Made by a program: the position numbers and the translations under genes | The notes under the pieces: model-generated | Told to the model about the DNA's origin: nothing | Databases searched by the model: none | The model's input: only the letters and a program-made list of their open reading frames with translations | Part shown: positions 1 to 6,888 of the stretch, piece by piece | Numbering within the stretch: the stretch's first letter is position 1 | Layout of the letters: each line of letters starts with the position of its first letter | NCBI GenBank assembly: GCA_964426915.1 | Contig: CAYRTD010000138.1 | Coordinates: 1 to 10,095, forward strand | Reading direction: 5' to 3' | Length of the DNA: 10,095 bases | Source: CAYRTD01 sp964426915 | GTDB taxonomy: Bacteria > Bacteroidota > Bacteroidia > Bacteroidales > GCA-2748055

Positions 1-701
1 ACAGGCAAATTATCCAGTATACTGGTAATGAAAGCCCTGGAATCCTTAAGTGAGGTCTCAAAATTCTTTTGCTCAGTCACATCCATCACCGTCGACACCA
101 TGGTATTTTGTTCGATGAGCGGAATGTTAACAGCATTAATGATCCGAATATCTCCGTTCTTCCGGGTTGCCCGGATGTTATGCCAGCGCATTCGTTCCGG
201 ATCACCTGATTCGATATCTTTCATTATCCTGTTATAAATTTCTTCTCGATATTTATTATCAGGGTATGCCTTTCTGAAAAAAGTTTCGATATCAGTCATT
301 TCCTCTTCCGGCCAGCCATATATTTCAAGAAAGCGTTTATTCATATATGTTGCATGTCCTTCATTAAATTTGTTGAGAGCAATGCCGATGGGTATATTAT
401 CCAAGACTGTCTGAATGAAGTCATTCTTCTGTTTTAATTCCTTTATATATTTTTCTGATAATTGTTTTTCTGATTTCTTATGCTTAAGGAATTCACTTAG
501 AATGAGAAAGTAGATGATGAGAGCTGTTATTAAAACAAAGATGAGACCTTTGTAGGTTTGTATTTTGCTCAAATCGTCAGGATAGCCAAAATTTTTTCCT
601 GCCAATATATCTGAAAAAATAATATAGACAATCCCGATTGTGAGGTAGATCAGAGCTATTTTAAATGCTCTGGAATTAAAATTTGAAGAGCGCATAGGCA
701 T
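1..701 (-). CDS. PAS-domain membrane sensor protein, N-terminal part (probably a histidine kinase)
   Basis: The reading frame is open from the ATG at 701 to the window edge, giving about 233 residues of a longer protein. An in-frame TAA lies 6 bases before the ATG, so the start is confined to GTG 704, ATG 701 or ATG 695. Hydrophobic segments lie at about residues 13-31 and 50-69. The second begins with a YKGLIFVLITALIIY stretch, which is common in multi-PAS sensor histidine kinases. A short basic, charged linker follows. A PAS/PAC domain spans about 92-212, with the VLDNIPIGIAL entry and a typical PAC ending at VMDVTEQ. At about 221 a second PAS unit starts (SRAFITSILDNLP). No kinase, cyclase or regulator domain is inside the window, so the output module is unknown; a histidine kinase is inferred from the family. 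It probably senses a small ligand or redox state at the inner membrane. No clear Shine-Dalgarno sequence is visible. Confidence 0.85.
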   Translation of the reverse strand, partial: MPMRSSNFNSRAFKIALIYLTIGIVYIIFSDILAGKNFGYPDDLSKIQTYKGLIFVLITALIIYFLILSEFLKHKKSEKQLSEKYIKELKQKNDFIQTVLDNIPIGIALNKFNEGHATYMNKRFLEIYGWPEEEMTDIETFFRKAYPDNKYREEIYNRIMKDIESGDPERMRWHNIRATRKNGDIRIINAVNIPLIEQNTMVSTVMDVTEQKNFETSLKDSRAFITSILDNLP

Positions 702-856
702 CACAGATTAAGTGGCTGTAAACTCTTCTCTAATTTAAAAAAAATAAGTCTTAACACCATATTTAATCAAATGTTTAAGTTATTTATATTTAATTAATAT
801 TCAGTAATCAGGGAAGTCATAATAACAAGCACTATAAAAGATATGCATAAAACTAG

Positions 857-984
857 TTTAGTGTCTGTCCATAATGTCCAATATCTGCGTTGCTGCAAAA
901 ATTTTAAATCCTCATATACGCTAGTATACTGCGGTTTAAAATTTTCGCGCGCCTTGATCTTGAACATTATGATCCAGACACCCG
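857..984 (+). repeat. Dispersed palindromic repeat, copy 1 (128-bp core with imperfect terminal inverted repeats)
   Basis: The left end (GTGTCTGTCCATAATGTCC, from 861) and the right end (ACATTATGATCCAGACAC, 964-981) are imperfect inverted repeats of each other. Between them is an internal hairpin: 895-919 pairs with 924-948, 19 of 25 positions matching, around a 4-base loop. The left 51 bases (858-908) recur exactly at 10045-10095. The left end recurs inverted at 4721-4746 (24 of 26), and the right part recurs inverted at 4509-4580. With no coding capacity, terminal inverted repeats and several copies, it looks like a MITE or REP-like element. No transposase that could mobilise it is in the window. 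Confidence 0.8.
895..948. repeat. Internal hairpin of repeat copy 1
   Basis: Arms 895-919 and 924-948 are both 25 bases long and complementary at 19 positions. They meet at a GTATAC/TATAC apex with a 4-base loop. The paired block AAATTTTAAA is the AT-rich core. The left arm recurs at 10082-10095 up to the window edge and, in part, at 1066-1080, so this hairpin belongs to the repeat family. Confidence 0.75.
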
Positions 985-1021
985 TCCCGAAAGCTTTCGG
1001 GAGATAGCCGAGGGATCTCAT
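982..1021 (+). repeat. Repeat module B with an 18-bp perfect palindrome
   Basis: These 40 bases recur inverted at 4613-4652 with one mismatch. They contain the perfect palindrome TCCCGAAAGCTTTCGGGA at 985-1002. Here the module lies just outside the right end of copy 1, whereas in copy 2 it is internal, so it behaves as a separately moving unit. The perfect dyad could be a protein binding site or a cruciform/hairpin; the sequence does not decide which. Confidence 0.75.
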
Positions 1022-1057
1022 ATTTAAGCCGTATTCGTGAGCTCGTTATCACTCAGT

Positions 1058-1080
1058 TCTGCGTTGCTACAAAAATTTTA
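1058..1080 (+). repeat. Partial copy of the repeat's left hairpin arm
   Basis: The 23 bases match 884-906 of copy 1 at 22 positions (the TCTGCGTTGCTRCAAAAATT core). The flanks diverge after that. It shows that the region downstream of copy 1 contains a second, truncated insertion or a duplicated fragment of the same family. Confidence 0.65.
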
Positions 1081-1162
1081 GCTGCCTTTTTCTCCTGTAA
1101 TTTTTCTTTTCCGTCCGAAGTACAAACTACAAACAGATATTAGACCCCGGGTATTCATATTT

Positions 1163-1351
1163 TCAGGAATTATTCTTTTTTACCTCTAAATAATTTAAGA
1201 TCAAAACAATAAACATGAGTATCATAATTATTAAAACTATGAAATCTGATCGGTTGGTCTGCCATGTGAGATCATTATAATCCAAACCGATTAAAGTATA
1301 AATTAACAGGGCCAGAGCTGAAACTGCAATTACTATTCTTAGTGTTTTCAT
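1163..1351 (-). CDS. Small two-helix membrane protein, unknown function
   Basis: The product is 62 residues. I chose the ATG at 1351; a TTG six bases upstream (1357) would add two residues but is less likely. Residues about 4-23 form one hydrophobic helix. A short polar stretch with LDYNDLTWQTNRSD follows, then a strongly hydrophobic helix at about 37-55 and a basic tail ending in KKNNS. This shape (helix, polar loop with an NDL-W motif, helix, Lys-rich end) matches small hypothetical inner-membrane proteins I associate with Bacteroidota. No enzymatic motif is visible and I cannot assign a role. It stands alone, 127 bp downstream of the barrel gene and next to the repeat cluster. No Shine-Dalgarno sequence is evident. 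Confidence 0.6.
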   Translation of the reverse strand: MKTLRIVIAVSALALLIYTLIGLDYNDLTWQTNRSDFIVLIIMILMFIVLILNYLEVKKNNS

Positions 1352-1478
1352 ATACAATAATATAGGAGTAAATTTTTCACAGTAAATTTAATTTAACTTC
1401 AAATTTTTTTCCATTTTCAATATTTAAAAAAGAAACCCATTAATTCTTTGTTGATCTATATTTTTAATCGATAAAGAA

Positions 1479-2186
1479 CTATTGCATTAATTCCAGAACC
1501 CTCTCCAGTGGGTAACTCAATCCAATTCCCAGAAACCAATACCTTCCCCTGTCGGTCATGGATATTTCCTTCAATACTCCTGAATCATCATAATAAGTAA
1601 TTTCAAACTCCATAATATCTTCAAATCCAAACGCATATCCAAGCTCAAGCTGGAGAAAGAGCTCATCAACTATCCTTAACCGGAAACCAGTGCTGACTGT
1701 ATATAAGGAATGAAATTTCGAGCCAGGAAGGTATCTGAATGCAACTGCTATAGAATCAGTATTAAAACCCGTGCTAATTACTTCCCCGGAACCTGAGTTA
1801 TCCTCAATACAAAACAAATAGCCAAAGGACGTATACATAAATATCTTGTCCTTGTATAAATTCAGATCAAAGAATATCTTCAAAGGAATCTGGTAAGCCT
1901 CAGAAGCTCCAAAAGAAACATAATTGTTTCCAGCCACTCCTAAGGTGATCATATAGCCTCGTTCCATAAAACCAGTTTCGATACTGGTCATCTGGGAGAT
2001 ATCTTTTCGTAAAAGAAAATTATAAAATGCCCCGTCAGGATCGGGAGTATTGTAAATCCCATCGGCCCCACCGACCTTGCATGATTTACTGGTGGTGTAT
2101 CCGAATCCTGCCTGGAACCAATTATAATTCTGAGCCTGGAGACAATTACCGGCAAAAACTATAATGAAAATAAGAATAATTCGCAT
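1479..2186 (-). CDS. Outer-membrane beta-barrel-like protein
   Basis: This is a 235-residue protein starting at ATG 2186. A clear signal peptide covers residues 1-19 (MRIILIFIIVFAGNCLQAQ), with cleavage expected after the QAQ. The mature part alternates short aromatic and hydrophobic strands with polar turns, for example WFQAGFGYTT, FYNFLLRKDI, FMYTSFGYLF, LYTVSTGFRLR and LFLQLELGYAFGF. It ends near RYWFLGIGLSYPL, typical of small eight- to ten-stranded outer-membrane barrels in Bacteroidota. No catalytic or TonB-type motif is seen, so substrate and role are unknown. It is separated from its neighbours by 127 bp and about 240 bp, so it is probably a single transcription unit. Barrel assignment is inference from strand pattern and signal peptide. 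Confidence 0.75.
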   Translation of the reverse strand: MRIILIFIIVFAGNCLQAQNYNWFQAGFGYTTSKSCKVGGADGIYNTPDPDGAFYNFLLRKDISQMTSIETGFMERGYMITLGVAGNNYVSFGASEAYQIPLKIFFDLNLYKDKIFMYTSFGYLFCIEDNSGSGEVISTGFNTDSIAVAFRYLPGSKFHSLYTVSTGFRLRIVDELFLQLELGYAFGFEDIMEFEITYYDDSGVLKEISMTDRGRYWFLGIGLSYPLERVLELMQ

Positions 2187-2428
2187 TTAAACATCTATGA
2201 ATAAGAGTCTGACTATAATGTCCATTTTAAGGATTCGCTTAAAAACAAATCCCACAGATTTTTATTCAGTTGGAATATAATATTTCACTGTCCTTCTTTC
2301 CGCCGGTCTCGGTCTAACTTGATTTCCTTTCGGAAACATGTAAAAAATTGCATGTTAATCCACATTTCATTGCAATACGCCAGCCGTCCGGCATTTTGAT
2401 TCCCTGCATCCGATCTTGTTACTACTAA
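2187..2428. other. Spacer with no clear gene; short minus-strand frame
   Basis: No gene is supported here. A 25-codon minus-strand frame at 2262-2339 (MFPKGNQVRPRPAERRTVKY...) has a protein-like, basic composition and could be the tail of a lost gene, but it is too short to call. A small inverted repeat (ACATG...CATGT) lies at about 2336-2355 without a following T-run, so I do not call a terminator. Confidence 0.5.
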
Positions 2429-2843
2429 TCAGTATGAATAAAAATACCTGTTACTGGTTTTGAAAACTTCATCGCCTACCAACCGGATCGTTACTATTTC
2501 GAAAGGATCAAATTTTACGGATATTTGATCGCCTTTCACATCTAATAATTCCAGGTTCTTTTCTGTTATATCAGTTTTGTAAACTTCCCTTATCTGGCCA
2601 AACCGGATTTGAAAATTGGCGGTACATGCCGAGCCGGATGTTTCGGCCAATCGTAAAATCAACTGCCTGAACAAGATCATCATGTTCCTTTTTAAAATAT
2701 ATAGTAGGCTCAACTTCCACGATTTTTAATGACATATCACTGGAGGATATATCGCTTCTGGATGATTGTCCAAAAAGTAATTCTGCTTTAAGTATAAGTA
2801 TACTTAAAAGAATAATTGTTAAGGTAACCGGATGCTTAAGCAT
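2429..2843 (-). pseudogene. Decayed GH38-type alpha-mannosidase: internally deleted and frameshifted remnant
   Basis: The start is best placed at ATG 2843, 8 bp after the ceramidase stop; it opens a signal peptide (MLKHPVTLTIILLSILILKA... ending LLFGQ). The frame reads through EVEPTIYFKKEHDDLVQAVDFTI, then becomes nonsense and stops at 2571. A different frame carries on as RLAETSGSACTANF..., then VYKTDITEKNLELL and FDPFEIVTIRL to a stop at 2429. This second part resembles the extreme C-terminus of GH38 alpha-mannosidases, where an ETSG-like strand, a TDITE/TNLLE-like segment and a PFEI-T-R-L ending are usual. The frames join around 2648-2654. The product is about 138 codons against roughly 800-1100 for the intact family, so nearly all of the catalytic domain is missing. 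Family assignment is from remembered motifs; loss of function is inferred from deletion plus frameshift. Confidence 0.6.
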
Positions 2844-2851
2844 AGGATATT

Positions 2852-4255
2852 CTATTGATATTTTTGCCATAATTCATTTAATAAAATCATGCTTTCCTTT
2901 TTTATAATGCCATCAATTTCAGGTGATAAAAAAGGTTGGCCGTACACTATCTGGGCATATTTTGGTTCATAGCCGCCTAAATAGAAAGCCTCTGCAGAAG
3001 GAATATATGAAGTACATCCGTTGGTATATGCCAATACAATGGTTTGATCAAATGGAGAATGATCCTTAATATATAAGGCATATTCAACAAAAACTTCAGA
3101 GGGAAAAGCAAATATCGCCAGTGACTTTCCAAAAGCAAATGCCTGGATATGAAAAGGAAGGCCGGGATATGCATCCTTATTTTCAGCCAGAAAATCCAAT
3201 CTGCTCACCCAGTTCCGAAAATCCATAAAAGAAGTACCGCTATTTAATTTCAAATTGTTCTCTTTAGCGGTTTTTATACTTTCCTCAATTCTTTTTGCGA
3301 TGGATTCAGTGATTTCTTTATCCAGATATATGAATGGGAGGTGAAATTCCCGCTGGCCAAAACTGATTGGAGCGGGAGAAACCAATTTCCTTTTTTCCTT
3401 ACTGTTTATTACGGCTTCTCCTAATAAATTGCCATCACTTTTAGCGGCTTCATATCCTCCTTTTAGGGATGAATTGATATTACCAGCACATCCCTGTAGA
3501 AATAAAGGTATAGATTCCGGGAAATGGGAAAGAATATAATTAGAAGCATATCCCGGATAGTCTGCCGAAAATTCAGTGCTGGTGGAATGAACCGAGACCG
3601 GATGGGCCGGATAAGAGAAAATAACTCCGGATTCCGCACTATCTTTGCTCAGGAAAAGCACATCAGTTTCCTTTAATGCCGGTCCGTTTGGATTGGCAGT
3701 CATTGCAGCCCGGTGAGACAAACTTAGTCTTCGGTTAGCACCAATCTGAACAGGAAAAACTGATTGGAAAAGAGAAACTTTATGCATATTATCCACCGCG
3801 GCTCTAACGGTTTTAGCAGTAGCAGCAATCATATGTTCTTCCCATTGTTTATTTCTTGAATTGACATTTTCCGCTTGCAAGGGAGCCATGGCGTTTAAAG
3901 TAATCGGTGAATTGTGCGTATGAGAAGCTGTTAACATTATTTGTTCAGCCTTTATACCCACCGAATTAATAATTGACTTCCTTATTGAGCTTACAAGGGA
4001 ATCGTCTAAACCTATGAGGTCAAAACCAACTATGATCAAGGTATCATTGTTATCACTTAATGACACCGCTTTTACATACAAATCATCATGTACACCAGTA
4101 GATAATTCACCCCGGGGTTCGATCATAAATGCTGCCGTTTCAGGTGTGATAACAGATTGAGAAATGCCAGCATGATAGGTTTCAACCTTATCATAATTAT
4201 TATTTGTGCAGGCGATAATAACTGTTAATAATGTAAATAAATATATCTTTTTCAT
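2852..4255 (-). CDS. Neutral/alkaline ceramidase-family lipoprotein
   Basis: This 467-residue protein opens with a lipoprotein signal (MKKIYLFTLLTVIIAC, lipid-modified Cys16), so it is probably membrane-anchored outside the cytoplasm. Motifs of the neutral/alkaline non-lysosomal ceramidase N-terminal domain run in order: HAGISQSVITP at 28-38, GVHDDLYVKAVSL at 54-66, the zinc-site-like SHTHNSP at 111-117, YPAHPVSVHS at 215-224, ADYPGY at 231-236, FLQGCAGNINS at 252-262, FPSEVF at 384-389 and NGCTSYIPS...GGYE at 412-430. Family members hydrolyse the amide bond of ceramides, but many short bacterial ones of about 450 residues, without the C-terminal immunoglobulin-like domain, have unknown substrates; this is one of those. 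It is the likely first gene of a unit with the GH38 remnant. A weak GGAA precedes the ATG. Confidence 0.85.
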   Translation of the reverse strand: MKKIYLFTLLTVIIACTNNNYDKVETYHAGISQSVITPETAAFMIEPRGELSTGVHDDLYVKAVSLSDNNDTLIIVGFDLIGLDDSLVSSIRKSIINSVGIKAEQIMLTASHTHNSPITLNAMAPLQAENVNSRNKQWEEHMIAATAKTVRAAVDNMHKVSLFQSVFPVQIGANRRLSLSHRAAMTANPNGPALKETDVLFLSKDSAESGVIFSYPAHPVSVHSTSTEFSADYPGYASNYILSHFPESIPLFLQGCAGNINSSLKGGYEAAKSDGNLLGEAVINSKEKRKLVSPAPISFGQREFHLPFIYLDKEITESIAKRIEESIKTAKENNLKLNSGTSFMDFRNWVSRLDFLAENKDAYPGLPFHIQAFAFGKSLAIFAFPSEVFVEYALYIKDHSPFDQTIVLAYTNGCTSYIPSAEAFYLGGYEPKYAQIVYGQPFLSPEIDGIIKKESMILLNELWQKYQ

Positions 4256-4526
4256 TTTCCGGTTTTATAAAAATCTATAAAAAAGCTGGTTGTTGGCATT
4301 GGATGAAAACAGATAACCTACAGGGAAGATTGAAATCTGTATTTGAAAATAGGAAATAGCGTGATAATTAGCGGCCTGGAGCGCAGATAAACTGCTATTC
4401 CTTTTTTTATAAAAAATATTTTCGTACTGCTTTTGGATCGAAATTTAATGAAATCCTTATTAACCTGCAAGATAAAATGATCCGCTAGATAGAGTCCGTC
4501 AATAAAGTCGGGTGTCTGGATCATAA

Positions 4527-4561
4527 CCGAATCCGCCAAATGGCGGTGAGCTCAGCGAAGC
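4527..4561. repeat. 35-bp hairpin insertion inside repeat copy 2
   Basis: Comparison with copy 1 gives an occupied and an empty site. Copy 1 reads GAACATTATGATCC (963-976) without interruption, while copy 2 (minus strand) has 35 extra bases with TTA on both sides (4564-4562 and 4526-4524). The insert carries a CCGCCA-AA-TGGCGG hairpin at 4533-4546. It may be a tiny inserted unit with a 3-bp target duplication, or copy 1 may have lost it by recombination between the two TTA triplets. Confidence 0.55.
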
Positions 4562-4631
4562 TAATGTTCGAGATCAAGGCTTGCGACCGCGGTACTCCGG
4601 GAAATATTGCTGATGAGATCCCTCGACTATC

Positions 4632-4649
4632 TCCCGAAAGCTTTCGGGA
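4632..4649. repeat. 18-bp perfect palindrome (module B, copy 2)
   Basis: TCCCGAAAGCTTTCGGGA occurs here and at 985-1002 inside the shared 40-bp module. The perfect dyad symmetry with no loop suits a dimeric protein site or a cruciform better than a transcription terminator, as there is no adjoining T-run. Confidence 0.75.
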
Positions 4650-4654
4650 CGGGA

Positions 4655-4701
4655 TCAGTTCGACTATATGATTTTGAAGGCCAAAATCATAGTCTCACTG
4701 A
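4655..4701. repeat. Long hairpin in repeat copy 2
   Basis: The left arm (TCAGT-2 nt-GACTAT, then TGATTTTG, 4655-4676) pairs with the right arm (CAAAATCA, TAGTC-2 nt-ACTGA, 4682-4701) around a short AAGGC loop. There is one two-base bulge and one mismatched pair of bases on each side. This hairpin is absent from copy 1, where a different hairpin (895-948) occupies the same relative position. Confidence 0.65.
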
Positions 4702-4826
4702 ATTAACCCTGAATGAGTAAATCGGACATTATGGACAGACTCTAAATAATATGAGACGACCCGGGGATATACAATATCATCAAAGAAAGTAAAGCAATTA
4801 TAGGAATGCTAAATACTGGCAAATTA

Positions 4827-6047
4827 TTAAAGATCCTCTAAACTAAACGCCAGCCTTACATCAATAAAATTTGCATCCTGTCCGTGTGCTTTTATGCTGA
4901 TTCCGGTTAAGATGTGATCTGCAGCCCGGAACATCAGCCCGTATCGTTGATAGAAATTCCGGTTGGTCTCAACAGGAGAATAAAGGTAATATCCAAAATG
5001 CTGTGAAAAGATAAATTTTCCGAAAAGCCATTCAATGCCGAACAAGGCACCCAACCGGTTATGATCAATAAGTTCGCCTTCCTCGTTCCGCCAGTCATTT
5101 ATTCTGATATGTGCTTTGGATGCATAATTATTGATCCATTCCATTCCTCCTGACAAAGCAAAAATACGGCCCAGTGTTCTGCTGTAATTGAATCCAAAAC
5201 AATGCACAGGATATAATCCTTCCCTGACATCGTAGGATGGAGGCTTAAAAGACAGGCCATAACTGATATCAAGCCTGTTTTTTCCTGGCTTGATATGTGG
5301 TAGACCCTCCGTGTCATAATCCGGAAAAACAGCCTGTTTAAAACTGTAATCGATCCCCAGATTGAGGGAAGGAAAATTCATTCCCAGGTTGGGCTCTGCA
5401 TATCCACCGTTCGAGATGTGATTATAATCACCGGCAAGTCGCAGGCTGATATTATCGCTTACCCTGTAATTTATTCCAAGGTTCATTAATACAATAAAAC
5501 TTAGAGGAGAACTAAAAAACAAGTTCTCAGGATTTTCCTGGTCATGGAATGTTTTTGTAAGGTAAGCCGGTCCGATCCCAAACCGGATTGAGAAATTCAG
5601 CTTGTTTCCAGTATATATATAGGGTTCAACAAAACCATAAAAAGCAACTGAGTTGCCCAGGATGGAAGGATTATCAAAATTTATATAGCGTAGCCCGAAT
5701 CCTGTTCTCGGATAACAATAGCAATATGCCCAGGTCTTTTTGTCTCTCAGGTGCCAGGCCAGTTCTGTTTCGATAATCCAGGGATTGACACTGGTGATCT
5801 CATCACTGAGTTTTGAGGAATGTTGGATTACAGTGCTTTGATGGTAGCGTACACCAAAGACCCGCAAGGGATCATATTCCTCATTCTGGGCTGATAAATG
5901 TTCGGGGTTATAAAATAATAAGAGTAAAAGAAAAACAGGAAGGAATTGTTTTTTGCTTATCTCTCTGACGGTCTTCATCCTGAACTTTTTCACTTTAAAT
6001 AATTGTATATTTCGAGGATAACTGACTATGCGGTGATAATATTTCAT
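4827..6047 (-). CDS. PagL-like lipid A 3-O-deacylase / acyloxyacyl hydrolase barrel
   Basis: The product is 406 residues from ATG 6047. After a signal peptide ending near LSAQ (residue 54) the protein is rich in aromatic, alternating strands like an outer-membrane barrel. The diagnostic stretch is DYNHISNGGYAEPNLGMNF at 207-225: His210 and Ser212 match the catalytic H-x-S-N motif of PagL, which removes the 3-position acyl chain from lipid A in the outer membrane. The third catalytic residue (Glu) cannot be placed with certainty. PagL itself is under 200 residues; here a second barrel-like half (about 250-406) follows, a length I associate with Bacteroidota homologues. Start choice: 6047 has a good GAGGA site, but ATG 5978 (residue 24) or GTG 5993 would give a more normal signal peptide. 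iolB ends 34 bp upstream, suggesting co-transcription. Confidence 0.7.
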   Translation of the reverse strand: MKYYHRIVSYPRNIQLFKVKKFRMKTVREISKKQFLPVFLLLLLFYNPEHLSAQNEEYDPLRVFGVRYHQSTVIQHSSKLSDEITSVNPWIIETELAWHLRDKKTWAYCYCYPRTGFGLRYINFDNPSILGNSVAFYGFVEPYIYTGNKLNFSIRFGIGPAYLTKTFHDQENPENLFFSSPLSFIVLMNLGINYRVSDNISLRLAGDYNHISNGGYAEPNLGMNFPSLNLGIDYSFKQAVFPDYDTEGLPHIKPGKNRLDISYGLSFKPPSYDVREGLYPVHCFGFNYSRTLGRIFALSGGMEWINNYASKAHIRINDWRNEEGELIDHNRLGALFGIEWLFGKFIFSQHFGYYLYSPVETNRNFYQRYGLMFRAADHILTGISIKAHGQDANFIDVRLAFSLEDL

Positions 6048-6054
6048 TTGCTAA

Positions 6055-6059
6055 TCCTC
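6055..6059 (-). promoter_or_regulatory. Shine-Dalgarno site supporting the upstream start of the pagL-like gene
   Basis: On the minus strand GAGGA is followed by a 7-base spacer and ATG 6047. Most genes in this window lack such a site, so its presence favours the longer start over ATG 5978, whose only upstream AGG abuts the codon. Confidence 0.5.
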
Positions 6060-6081
6060 AATATTTCGTTAAAGAGAGAGG

Positions 6082-6873
6082 TTATACAGTATTTATCAAT
6101 ACAAAATGAGGATCATTTATGGCCAGATCGTACCTTCTGCTTTTCCGGGAATGTGCCACCATAACCCAGAAATATGTACTTTTTACTCCAGGCATACCCA
6201 CAGTAGGATGATACCCTTCGGGGACAATCACACAATCTCCCTCGGATACGGGATGGACTGCTTCCACCCTGCCCTCTTTGCGGGATGATAAATGCAGTGC
6301 AAATGCCGGTTCCGGTATATCAAAATAGCAATATACTTCTTCCAGATCTTTGGTATGCTGATGCGGTGGCCAGCTCGTCCATTTCCCCTCTTCGCTTTCG
6401 GTAATACCGCAAATTAATCTTGACCCGGGGACTTCCTGGTTTATTGTCATAAATACTTCACGCTGATAAGGCGGTTTTCCATGTACCTGGTGAATCTCTC
6501 CATGTGGCAGGGATAAATCATATAGACGGACGAAAAAATCCCCTTCACCTTCATATGGTCCACCTCCGATAAACATATACATATCTTCTTCTGCCATAAT
6601 TTCAATGGTCTCTCCACCAGGAAGATAAAAAGAATCTCTTACATTGAGTGTGTGAGCTTGATTTTCATGATTAACAGAGACTTTTCCTTTGAATACCATG
6701 CCATTAAGCTCCAGATCCTTATCAACAAGCGTAAAACATTTTCCTTTGGATAAGTTCAGACGGAAAATCCATGTTACCTTACAGGCTGAATTTCCGGGAT
6801 CTACTATGGTATGAAATCCTTCTCCATCGGTGCTGGTATATTTCCAGTTTTTTGGGTCATTCAGATCTATCAT
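6082..6873 (-). CDS. iolB: 5-deoxy-glucuronate isomerase (IolB family)
   Basis: This 263-residue cytosolic bicupin is close in length to Bacillus IolB (about 271). IolB converts 5-deoxy-D-glucuronate to 5-dehydro-2-deoxy-D-gluconate in myo-inositol breakdown. The family signature is clear in the second half: LICGITESEEGKWTSWPPHQH (153-173), LEEVYCYF (177-184) and VPEGYHPTVGMPG (217-229). The metal ligands are expected to be His171, His173, Glu178 and His222. The W-T-S-W-P-P-H-x-H pattern separates it from KduI, which carries a different motif around its His pair. The start at ATG 6873 has no Shine-Dalgarno sequence but follows a candidate promoter and a strong leader hairpin. The upstream SDR and this isomerase together mirror the KduD-KduI pair. 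No other inositol genes (iolC, iolD, iolE, iolG) are in the window, so the true pathway is open. Confidence 0.85.
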   Translation of the reverse strand: MIDLNDPKNWKYTSTDGEGFHTIVDPGNSACKVTWIFRLNLSKGKCFTLVDKDLELNGMVFKGKVSVNHENQAHTLNVRDSFYLPGGETIEIMAEEDMYMFIGGGPYEGEGDFFVRLYDLSLPHGEIHQVHGKPPYQREVFMTINQEVPGSRLICGITESEEGKWTSWPPHQHTKDLEEVYCYFDIPEPAFALHLSSRKEGRVEAVHPVSEGDCVIVPEGYHPTVGMPGVKSTYFWVMVAHSRKSRRYDLAINDPHFVLINTV

Positions 6874-6888
6874 ATTTTATCTTAGTTT

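Larger units (their letters stand above)
702..1162. other. Gene-free spacer filled largely by dispersed repeats
   Basis: This 461-bp stretch lies between the PAS sensor and the small membrane protein and holds no convincing gene. The first ~155 bp are AT-rich and should contain the sensor gene's leader and promoter; I saw no full-consensus promoter there. From 857 to 1080 it consists of dispersed repeat modules, described separately. A 75-codon minus-strand frame at 794-1021 is mostly translation of the repeat and is not called as a gene. Confidence 0.7.
4509..4746 (-). repeat. Dispersed palindromic repeat, copy 2 (238 bp, rearranged)
   Basis: Read on the minus strand, it begins with the same outer end as copy 1 (4746-4721, 24 of 26). 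A long hairpin (4701-4655) follows, then module B (4652-4613, 39 of 40 to 982-1021). Next come a GCGGT...CGC stretch matching the right arm of copy 1's hairpin, GCCTTGATCTCGAACATTA (4580-4562, 18 of 19 to 951-969), a 35-bp insertion, and the other end (4526-4509, identical to 967-984). The ends are imperfect inverted repeats. No coding capacity or transposase is present. Confidence 0.75.
4256..4826. other. Gene-free spacer containing repeat copy 2
   Basis: This 571-bp gap lies between the PagL-like gene and the ceramidase gene. Positions 4509-4746 are the second dispersed repeat copy. The part at 4256-4508 should hold the ceramidase promoter, but I could not find a TAnnTTTG element. A 73-codon minus-strand frame (4318-4539) begins inside the repeat and shows no recognisable family, so it is not called. 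At 4747-4826 nothing is recognised; no strong terminator for the pagL-like gene is visible. Confidence 0.65.

Noticed and set aside
28..237. Plus-strand frame of 69 codons
   Set aside because: It is antisense to the PAS sensor, whose domain motifs are clear on the minus strand.
794..1021. 75-codon minus-strand frame with a hydrophobic C-terminus
   Set aside because: Most of it is translation of repeat copy 1 and module B, in palindromic DNA. Only the last ~22 codons lie outside the repeat; they could be a scrap of a small membrane protein but do not support a gene.
1140..1160. CCCGGG-containing stretch resembling, inverted, the one near 4760
   Set aside because: The similarity is short and gapped; too weak to count as a repeat module.
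2429..2713. Separate 94-residue gene
   Set aside because: Its first ~20 codons are an out-of-frame reading of the upstream part of the same relic. Only the region after about 2654 is protein-like, as the GH38 C-terminus, so it is merged into the pseudogene.
4318..4539. 73-codon minus-strand frame upstream of the ceramidase gene
   Set aside because: It begins inside repeat copy 2, has no recognisable family or signal, and an unremarkable start context.
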